From an uncultured Poribacteria bacterium (GTDB lineage Bacteria > Poribacteria > WGA-4E > WGA-3G), in NCBI GenBank assembly GCA_951828385.1, contig OX639973.1:1612001-1676000 (forward strand): DNA of 64,000 nucleotides, written 5' to 3'. The notes beneath the pieces are model-generated. The model was not told the origin of the DNA, ran no database searches, and worked only from the letters and a program-made list of their open reading frames with translations. Shown here piece after piece: positions 51,275-57,858 of this stretch (positions within the stretch are counted from its first letter, which is position 1; every line of letters starts with the position of its first letter). The position numbers were made by a program, and so were the translations under genes.

Positions 51275-52648
51275 ATGAAAAAAGCACGGGGCGACCTGAC
51301 ACAAGGGAGCCTTCTGAGACACCTCCTACGGCTTGCCGGCCCAATAATACTCAGCTATATTCTCCAAGAGGCATTTAACATCGTCGATATGATCTTTGTT
51401 GGGAGGCTTGGAGCCGGGGCGATAGCGGCTGTTGGCGTAAGTGGGAACTTAATCCGGTTAATCGGGGTCTTCTCGCTCGGCATTTCGACAGGATCAGGGA
51501 TTATGGTGGCGCAGTATTTAGGCGCGAGGAACCTCGCGCAAGCCGAACACATCGCCATGCAGTCAATCCTGTTAACCGTTTTTTTCTCTATCGGTGTCAC
51601 GCTTATCGGCTATCCGTTAGCAGAACAGGGGTTGCTTGCTGTCCGAATGACAGATCCAGAGGTACTCAGGCTCGGCACCACTTACATGCATATCATTCTC
51701 GCGGGTATTAGTACAATGTTCGTGTCAATGACCCTTGGGTCTATCTTCCGTGCCGGTGGTGATACAATTACGCCGATGATCGTTCTCATCTTCTCAACGC
51801 TGATTAACATCACACTCGACCCGTTGTTAATCTTCGGTTTATGGGGATTCCCGAAATTAGGGGTAGCAGGCTCGGCGTACGCGACGCTTATCGGGCGCGG
51901 GGCGGGTGTAATTATTCTACTTTATCTTTGCTGGGCTGGGCGCGCGCCTATTTCATTGCGGCGTGTGCAGTATCAGGTGGACCTTGTGGAAATGCTTGAC
52001 ATTTTACGGCTCGGCGTTTATAGTTCTATGCAAGGGTTTTGGAGACACTTTTCGCGCCTCGGTTTCCTGTGGGTCATCGGGCCTTATGGCAAAACAGTGG
52101 TTGCGGCATACACGATTTGTATGCGGCTCCGGATTCTGGTAATGAACCCCGGCTTCGGCATTGCGAACGCAGTCACGCCGTTAGTCGGACAAAATTTAGG
52201 CGCGAACCAGATAGAACGCGCTGAAAAATCGACCCGTGTTGCCAACCTCTTAGGCACTGTAATTATGGCAGCCATCGGTGTTGTTTTTCTCGCTTTCCCG
52301 CAGATATTTATTCGGATTTTTACAACCGAGACAGCTGTAATTGAAACCGGTATCCTTTACCTACGGTTTCTGGCACCGACGTTCGGATTTATCGCATTTT
52401 CTCTCATCTTAGGAAGAGCACTCAATGGTGCTGGAGATACCTTCTCACCGATGGTGATTACGCTTGCCGCACAGGTAGGTGTCGGTTTGGGACTTGTGAT
52501 TCTACTTTCGCACTTTATCGGACTGAACGGCGTTTGGTTAGGCATCGCTCTCTCAAATGTTGTCCAAGGGACCGCTATGTGGTGTTGGTACCGTACCGGA
52601 AGATGGAAGACCATAAAACTTGTTAGAAAGAGGACAAAAACAGTGTAG
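51275..52648 (+). CDS. MATE-family efflux transporter
   Basis: 457 residues, twelve membrane helices in two similar halves. Motifs GPIILSYILQEAFNIVDMIFVGRLG at the start and TPLVGQNLGANQIERA at the middle loop are family hallmarks. Exports drugs or metabolites against Na+ or H+. The substrate is not readable. The rhodanese gene starts 39 bp downstream, so they may share a transcript. Confidence 0.94.
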   Translation: MKKARGDLTQGSLLRHLLRLAGPIILSYILQEAFNIVDMIFVGRLGAGAIAAVGVSGNLIRLIGVFSLGISTGSGIMVAQYLGARNLAQAEHIAMQSILLTVFFSIGVTLIGYPLAEQGLLAVRMTDPEVLRLGTTYMHIILAGISTMFVSMTLGSIFRAGGDTITPMIVLIFSTLINITLDPLLIFGLWGFPKLGVAGSAYATLIGRGAGVIILLYLCWAGRAPISLRRVQYQVDLVEMLDILRLGVYSSMQGFWRHFSRLGFLWVIGPYGKTVVAAYTICMRLRILVMNPGFGIANAVTPLVGQNLGANQIERAEKSTRVANLLGTVIMAAIGVVFLAFPQIFIRIFTTETAVIETGILYLRFLAPTFGFIAFSLILGRALNGAGDTFSPMVITLAAQVGVGLGLVILLSHFIGLNGVWLGIALSNVVQGTAMWCWYRTGRWKTIKLVRKRTKTV

Positions 52649-52687
52649 CAAAACAACACACTTTGACAAATTTAGAAGGAGTTAGCA

Positions 52688-53524
52688 ATGGAAGCCTATA
52701 AAGGCTATGAAAATCCACAACTAATTATCTCGGCTGAGGCATTAAAAGAGACACTCGGCGATGAAACATTCTGTATCGTGGATACGCGACCGACTTATGA
52801 ATATATTCGGGGGCATATTCCCGGTGCACTTCATTTAGATCTCTTCGGTTTGAGTCTCATCGATACCCGCAAAGAAACGTTCGATGCCTTCATGTGGATG
52901 ATAGCGTACCTGTTTCAGCAACGCGGGCTTGATCCGACAAAGCCGATTGTATGGTACGAAGACATCTCTGGAACCAGGGCATCGCGCGGACTTTGGTTCT
53001 GTGAGTACTTGGGACATTCCGATACCCGTTTATTAGATGGCGGTTTTAGAGCATGGTTAGCCGCAGAAGGTCCTATTAGCACTCAAGGCAGTGAACCACC
53101 CGAGGTCGAACCGTTCCCTATCAATTCCCAGCACGACACGCACATGGATGCAGATGTGATCCGCGTGCTGTTAAACCGATCAGATTTTGTCCCGCTTGAT
53201 ACACGTACAGATGACGAACATTACGGCAGAGTGGCTCGCGCAGAACGTGCAGGTGCAATTCCTGGCTCTATTCATATCGAATGGCTCAATAATCTTGATG
53301 AAGTCGGGGCTTTCAAAACTGCTGACGAACTCCGAGAGATGTATGCGGCAGTGGGTATTACACCCGAAAAGCAAGTCATGTGCTACTGACAGGGCGGATA
53401 CCGCTCTTCCCAAACCTATTTGGCGTTGCGGCTTTTGGGATACCCGAAAGTCAGTAACTACATAGGTTCGTGGAAAGAGTGGGGTGACCGGCTGGATCTG
53501 CCGGTCGAGATTCCTGAAGGTTAG
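52688..53524 (+). CDS. Two-domain rhodanese (thiosulfate/3-mercaptopyruvate sulfurtransferase type), probable selenoprotein with TGA at the catalytic position
   Basis: AAGGAG precedes ATG 52688. Codon 234 is TGA (53387-53389). Reading it as an amino acid gives 278 residues ending at TAG 53522-53524. The N-terminal rhodanese domain (about 10-135) has [19 protein letters not shown] and a non-catalytic Asp at its active loop (WYEDISGTR), as usual. The C-terminal domain has [24 protein letters not shown], then VMCY-TGA-QGGYRSS and, past the [17 protein letters not shown] and [15 protein letters not shown], exactly the family C-terminus. The TGA replaces the sulfur-carrying Cys of the Y-C-Q-x-G-x-R-S loop. 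Selenocysteine is the best reading; a point-mutated pseudogene is the alternative. Confidence 0.8.
53390..53439 (+). promoter_or_regulatory. Candidate SECIS region after the rhodanese TGA
   Basis: Bacterial SECIS hairpins lie just after the UGA. Two candidates: GGGCGG-ATA-CCGCTC (53392-53406), and TCCCAAA (53408-53414) with TTTGGGA (53434-53440), whose upper part can close on GC-GTT-GC with the loop G 36 bases after the TGA. A competing CCAAA/TTTGG stem exists. None is a textbook match by eye. Confidence 0.3.
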
Positions 53525-53528
53525 GGAG

Positions 53529-54284
53529 TTACGGCACACGGAGTGTGCCTACTACTTTGTCTACGACTTTAGCAACTTCGGTTGGACATTCATGCGGTAG
53601 GTAATGCCCGGCGTTAGGGACCCAGACCCATCGAATGTTCGGATTGGACGGAACGCGCAACTGCTTTTCAGTTAAACCGTTCCGTCCCATACCGCCAAAG
53701 ACTTCATAGATAGGAATGTGTGCGCGCTCAAGGTAGGTGTAGGCATCAAAATTCTTGACAGATTCCCAAAAATCGTTCCAGATTTCAGATTGAAAACGGT
53801 TTCGCATATCTTCAAATTTTCGCCGAATTTGCACGATCGCGATTTCGGACAGCGAACCGTAAAACCGTCCAGCATCAAAAGCACTGCCCGCAGACGAAAG
53901 GCTTGTCCATCCCTCCAACAACACAAGTCCGCTCACACAAGATGAATGCCGTGCAACTTCCATCGCAACCATACCGCCAAGGCTATGTCCAACAATCACG
54001 AAATCATGCAAATTCAAATGATTCGCAAGGTGGTCAACATCTTCAGCAAGGCTGCCCAATGTAAATGGTTGCGTCGGTACAGTACTTTGCCCATGTCCAC
54101 GAAAATCGAGTGCGACACATCCCTGGTTGCGCGGCAACCTCTCGGTCACCGGTATCCAATCTGACGCTTCACATCCCGTACCGTGTAAAAAAAGTAGCGG
54201 AGGCATTGAACTCCCTGAATCAAGGTAAGCCATCTCTCCCCAAGACATCGGGATTGTTGTCATATTCAAGTTGTTAAATTCCAT
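53529..54284 (-). CDS. Alpha/beta hydrolase
   Basis: 251 residues. LLFLHGTGCEASDW oxyanion region, nucleophile Ser in GHSLGG (near residue 100), and the catalytic His in NAGHYLPHE near the C-terminus. Broad esterase/hydrolase family; substrate unknown. Start is uncertain: ATG 54284 overlaps the upstream amidohydrolase by 19 bp, ATG 54263 does not, and neither has a good ribosome site. The last codons lie in a REP-like palindrome. Ends 4 bp from the convergent rhodanese stop. Confidence 0.88.
   Translation of the reverse strand: MEFNNLNMTTIPMSWGEMAYLDSGSSMPPLLFLHGTGCEASDWIPVTERLPRNQGCVALDFRGHGQSTVPTQPFTLGSLAEDVDHLANHLNLHDFVIVGHSLGGMVAMEVARHSSCVSGLVLLEGWTSLSSAGSAFDAGRFYGSLSEIAIVQIRRKFEDMRNRFQSEIWNDFWESVKNFDAYTYLERAHIPIYEVFGGMGRNGLTEKQLRVPSNPNIRWVWVPNAGHYLPHECPTEVAKVVDKVVGTLRVP
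53533..53549. repeat. REP-like palindrome inside the hydrolase 3' end
   Basis: GGCACAC-GGA-GTGTGCC, a perfect 7-bp stem, overlapping the last codons of the alpha/beta hydrolase (minus strand). Same style as 57236-57252. Confidence 0.6.
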
Positions 54285-55111
54285 ATCCGTGCGGCTGTCT
54301 CTCCAAGAATCTGGTTTTTATCATCGTCTGTCAAAAACGGAAGCCCTTCTTGTATGAGTCGGAGTTCTTGCGTTAAGGATGGCCAATTGTGTTTTTGTCT
54401 GTGATGCCCGGGGTATCCTGTCCCCCACACCGTCCGTTCTGCACCGAAAACTGAAAGCAATTGTTGAATGAACGGGTGCACATCTGTATATGGGAAATCT
54501 TGATGGGAACGTCCAGCAACATCCGATAACTTGAAATGGATATTATCGTACCGCTCAAGGTCCACAATCGGTTGAAAAGCTGCCGCGTCGTCATCTAATT
54601 GTGGGTACCCCATGTGATCAAGGATAAGTGTTAGGTGCGGGTACTGTTGGGCAATGACCGCAACCTGATCTGCAAACTCAGCGCGAAGATGAAATTGGAT
54701 AATTGCGTCAAGTGCCGCAATCTCCTCCCACATCGGTACGTTCTGTTCGGTTAGCAATATCTTTTCATCAGGATAGTACATCGGATGGAAGCGGAACCCA
54801 ACCAAGCCTCGCTCTTTTATCCAATAGCGAACCTGCTCAGCATTGTTCGGGTCTTGTGGGTCGATTAACCCGTGTCCGATGAATCGGTCTGGAAACCGTT
54901 CTACCGAATCTGCGATGTAGCCGTTATCCCAAGTCGACCAACTGGTTTGCACCAACACCGTCCAGTCTACACCATGTGTATCCATCTCTGCCAAGAGTTC
55001 ATCAGCGGTACCGGGTTCATCAGGATAAGAATTCCAACTTGGTGCTGTAGGACCAACAGGGTATTTCGGAGGATCGATTTCCCAGACATGTACATGTGTA
55101 TCTACAATCAT
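54266..55111 (-). CDS. TIM-barrel amidohydrolase (amidohydrolase_2 / COG3618-like)
   Basis: 281 residues from ATG 55111, with AAGGAG 7 bp ahead; the frame from 55168 lacks such a site. N-terminus MIVDTHVHVWEID carries the HxH metal pair, VGFRFHPMYY and LILDHMGYPQ hold further ligands, and GTGYPGHH sits where the last Asp-type motif is expected. Family members hydrolyse lactones or decarboxylate aromatic or sugar acids. Overlaps the hydrolase gene start, so likely one operon with moeA upstream. Confidence 0.9.
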   Translation of the reverse strand: MIVDTHVHVWEIDPPKYPVGPTAPSWNSYPDEPGTADELLAEMDTHGVDWTVLVQTSWSTWDNGYIADSVERFPDRFIGHGLIDPQDPNNAEQVRYWIKERGLVGFRFHPMYYPDEKILLTEQNVPMWEEIAALDAIIQFHLRAEFADQVAVIAQQYPHLTLILDHMGYPQLDDDAAAFQPIVDLERYDNIHFKLSDVAGRSHQDFPYTDVHPFIQQLLSVFGAERTVWGTGYPGHHRQKHNWPSLTQELRLIQEGLPFLTDDDKNQILGETAARIWNLTT

Positions 55112-55133
55112 GGAAAGCTCCTTAGTGCCGTGT

Positions 55134-56336
55134 TTAGAACAGAAATTGGGCATCCACTTTTTCGCCAACTTGTAGCGTTGTAGCAGTTGGAATCGTGATT
55201 AAACCGTTTGCCAACACAAGGGAATGCAGAATACCTGACCCCTGTGGTCCCGTTGTTTGTGCAGTGATTTCTCCATCAGAGACTTTGAGGATTGCACGCA
55301 TATAATTAACACGACCATCTCTATTCGTGACAGATTCCGCTAAGACGGCTTTGAAGGTTGGACGGAATAGATTTGTATGTCCCGCCATTTTCAAGAGTGC
55401 GGGTCGGACAAAGAGTTCAAACACCACCAGTGAAGAGACAGGATTCCCCGGCAATCCAAAAATAGGTTTCCCGTCTGCGATGCCGTAAGCCTGCGGTTTT
55501 CCGGGTTTCATGGCGACGCGCCAGAAGTTAATTTCTCCTAACTTCGCCAACACAGTTTTCACCACGTCGTGCTCACCTACAGAGACCCCACCACTTGTGA
55601 TCAGTGCGTCCGCCTTCGCGAGTGCAGCCCGAAAGATGCGCTCTGTCTCTGCTTCGTCATCAGGCGCGATGCCCATATCAATGGGTATACCGCCGGCTTC
55701 TTCAACTTGCGCATAAAGCCCATAACGGTTGCTGTCCCGAATTTTCCCCGGTTCGAGTGGTTCACCGAGGGGTGTAAGTTCATCACCCGTCGAAACGATG
55801 GCGACGGTAGGTTTCCGATGTACTGTCGCTTTTGCGCAATTGAGAGAAGCAAGCATTGAGACCTCTGGCGGACGCAGGTGCTTCCCCTTTCCCATCACTT
55901 GCTGACCTTCTGCAACACTCTCGCCGGTAAAACGGACATTTCCGGCTGTGTCAATACTTTCAAATATCTTGACTTCATCTGCGTCTTGCTGTGTTACCTC
56001 TTGCATCACAACAGCATCGGCACCCTCAGGCATCATCGCGCCCGTCATGATTCGCGACGCTTGCCCTGCTGCGACCTGTTTTGTTGGGGCATACCCTGCC
56101 GCGATTGTCTCTACAACTGAAAGCACCGCAGGATTCTTCTCGGAAGCATTTTTTACGTCGGCTGCGCGAACGGCATATCCATCCATCGCTGAATTGTCAA
56201 ATGGCGGGATATTTTCTGTAGCAGGCAGTACCTCTGCAAGGACATAGCCAGTACACTCAAGAATTTCCCGCTTTTCTGAAGGTAAGATTGGAATGGTAGC
56301 CAGCATCCGTTGGCGGGCTTCTTCAACACTTAGCAT
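55134..56336 (-). CDS. moeA: Molybdopterin molybdenumtransferase
   Basis: 400 residues, normal length. Inserts molybdate into adenylated molybdopterin. Motifs PPFDNSAMDGYAVRAADV near residue 45, IMTGAMMPEGADAVV, VSTGDELTPLGEPLEPGKIRDSN, and SGGVSVGEHDVVK plus GLPGNPVSSLVVFELFVRP. AAAGGAG ribosome site. No other molybdenum cofactor gene is in the window. Upstream promoter is on the minus strand. Confidence 0.96.
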   Translation of the reverse strand: MLSVEEARQRMLATIPILPSEKREILECTGYVLAEVLPATENIPPFDNSAMDGYAVRAADVKNASEKNPAVLSVVETIAAGYAPTKQVAAGQASRIMTGAMMPEGADAVVMQEVTQQDADEVKIFESIDTAGNVRFTGESVAEGQQVMGKGKHLRPPEVSMLASLNCAKATVHRKPTVAIVSTGDELTPLGEPLEPGKIRDSNRYGLYAQVEEAGGIPIDMGIAPDDEAETERIFRAALAKADALITSGGVSVGEHDVVKTVLAKLGEINFWRVAMKPGKPQAYGIADGKPIFGLPGNPVSSLVVFELFVRPALLKMAGHTNLFRPTFKAVLAESVTNRDGRVNYMRAILKVSDGEITAQTTGPQGSGILHSLVLANGLITIPTATTLQVGEKVDAQFLF

Positions 56337-56372
56337 CTAATTTCGTCTCCTTTAGATAGTCTCATATCCAAT

Positions 56373-56401
56373 ATGATAAAGCATCACGCTGATAAGTGCA
56401 A
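56373..56401 (-). promoter_or_regulatory. Promoter for the moeA run
   Basis: Minus strand TTGCAC (56401-56396), 17-bp spacer, TATCAT (56378-56373), about 35 bp before the moeA ATG. Confidence 0.55.
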
Positions 56402-56509
56402 GTGTATTAATTTTAATCTTCCAGTCGAGATATCTTCATTTTGTACAAACGATCTCTCAATCGCGATACTTACTGACTGCTAATGGCTGACTGCTTTTTT
56501 AAATTTCAT

Positions 56510-56545
56510 TTGACATTGCCGTAATCGTGTGCTATAATTTACGGC
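56510..56545 (+). promoter_or_regulatory. Consensus promoter with overlapping operator palindrome, metal operon
   Basis: TTGACA (56510-56515), 17-bp spacer, TATAAT (56533-56538). The inverted repeat GCCGTAA (56518-56524) and TTACGGC (56539-56545), spaced 14 bp, straddles the spacer and -10. A bound repressor would block RNA polymerase. Fits a metal-responsive repressor such as a Fur/Zur-family protein by context; the sequence is not a known box. Confidence 0.65.
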
Positions 56546-56592
56546 AAGTTTATTGGCACTCATTTCTTTATGCATAACACAGGTTTTGGTTT

Positions 56593-56955
56593 ATGAGAAA
56601 CGGCATGGCTTTCCGTAATACGCTAACATCTGGACGTGGTTTGAAAATTTGCATTGCAATAATTCTATGCTGTTATATCGCGCTGCTCGGTGTCATCGAA
56701 CTCACACACGATCACACTGAACATTCACACGACCATACTGAACATTCCCATTCTGAAAACACTTGTATAGCCTGTTTCTATAACAGCCAACACGTCGGCG
56801 TTGAAGTTGAGGTTTCTACCCTCGCTTCTCCGTTCCTTTTCAGTACCACATTCCCATTTTATGAAGCCGTCTTTTTGCCTTTAAGACTTACCACGAACAC
56901 GCAAAGTCGTGCCCCACCTGTATTCTCCAATAAACTTTCAGATTTCGCCTGTTAA
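56593..56955 (+). CDS. Small His-rich membrane-anchored protein with CxxC
   Basis: 120 residues. Hydrophobic segment about 18-37, then a histidine cluster (HDHTEHSHDHTEHSHSE) directly followed by CIAC. This pattern suggests metal binding in the periplasm close to the membrane. First gene after the consensus promoter and palindrome, upstream of a His-rich lipoprotein, a TonB receptor and a MerC-like protein. No strong ribosome site before ATG 56593; an internal ATG four codons later is possible. Confidence 0.65.
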   Translation: MRNGMAFRNTLTSGRGLKICIAIILCCYIALLGVIELTHDHTEHSHDHTEHSHSENTCIACFYNSQHVGVEVEVSTLASPFLFSTTFPFYEAVFLPLRLTTNTQSRAPPVFSNKLSDFAC

Positions 56956-57279
56956 AGGCAAATTTGTTTTCGCTTTAGATTTTTATATATTATCCAAAGG
57001 GGTGCAGGTCACTTATACTTGCCGACTTGTCTTTCCTTTGCATACCTCTGCTTTGCAATATGTGGCAATGCGTATATGGTTTGTACCAACGCTTGACTGT
57101 ATGTAGCATTGGAAAACCTATCGGATTTCCATTTCACTAAAACTGCATGAGGTGCTTCAAGACATGTGAGTTCGCGCGTCTACATTTCTCGCGCCATACT
57201 ACCTACTATGTATGATTTCTTTTTATAAAGTAATAAGCACACGGCGTGTGCTATCAGATAAAGATATTGGAGAATACAA
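56956..57279. other. 324-bp gap inside the metal gene cluster
   Basis: No convincing gene (a 65-codon frame at 56909-57106 has no ribosome site and overlaps the previous gene). It ends with a palindrome at 57236-57252. No terminator or consensus promoter is clear, so the downstream genes could share the upstream promoter. Confidence 0.5.
57236..57252. repeat. REP-like palindrome before the His-rich lipoprotein gene
   Basis: AGCACAC-GGC-GTGTGCT, 7-bp arms, about 28 bp before ATG 57280. Nearly the same as the palindrome at 53533-53549. Confidence 0.6.
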
Positions 57280-57846
57280 ATGTTTACTTACTTCTTTAGG
57301 AGCGACTTTTCTGTCGCTATTTCACGATTAATGTTAATAAGTTTTGTAGCAGTGCTCCCGTTTATGGGAGGTTGTGGCGAAGATGACAACCCTATTGTTG
57401 ATGATGAACATGACCACGCACATGAAGCGGAGGCAGTCCTTCACGCCGATGCCGACGGCTTTGTTTTGGAAGTCGAGGAGGTGGAGGTCTATCGTCAACT
57501 TCAAGGCGAGCATAGCGGCGGTCTCACCGTTGGTGCTGGCGACGAAATTGTTGTCCATGTTGTATTCATTGACGCGAACGGTACGGAAGTCCATCTTGAC
57601 GAAGTAGACGACGCGGAAGTCTATACCTTAGGTTTGTCGGATTACGATTCCGCTATTATTGACATCCATCTGGATGAAGCGGAAGCAGAAGCGGAAGCAG
57701 AGCCCGCCGAACACTCACACGGAGAGGAGTTGGGGTTTGAAGTCGTTGGACTGAAAGCAGGAACAACAGAAATTAAACTGCAACTCCTTCACGGCGATCA
57801 TCCAGATTTCACGGGAGCACTTCTCATACCGGTAACCGTTCAATAA
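57280..57846 (+). CDS. His/Asp/Glu-rich lipoprotein, probable metal binder
   Basis: 188 residues, GGAG before ATG. Signal ends MGGC, so the mature protein begins at Cys32 and is lipidated. Right after it comes a His/Asp cluster (DDEHDHAHEAEA) and later HSHGEE and LLHGDHPDF. The rest is beta-rich and acidic. Such His-rich envelope proteins next to a TonB receptor usually bind zinc or similar metals. 12 bp before the receptor gene. Confidence 0.8.
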   Translation: MFTYFFRSDFSVAISRLMLISFVAVLPFMGGCGEDDNPIVDDEHDHAHEAEAVLHADADGFVLEVEEVEVYRQLQGEHSGGLTVGAGDEIVVHVVFIDANGTEVHLDEVDDAEVYTLGLSDYDSAIIDIHLDEAEAEAEAEPAEHSHGEELGFEVVGLKAGTTEIKLQLLHGDHPDFTGALLIPVTVQ

Positions 57847-57858
57847 GGAGAAACGTCC

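Noticed and set aside
53387-53389. General reassignment of TGA (alternative genetic code)
   Set aside because: Other genes use TGA as a sensible stop (e.g. 3014-3016 and 34843-34845, both overlapping the next start), and no other gene has an internal TGA.
53390-53524. The post-TGA part of the rhodanese as a separate gene or as decayed DNA
   Set aside because: It continues in the same frame with a complete family C-terminus and no further stop or frameshift.
56909-57106. 65-codon frame after the His-rich mini protein
   Set aside because: Overlaps the previous gene, no ribosome site, no recognisable features.
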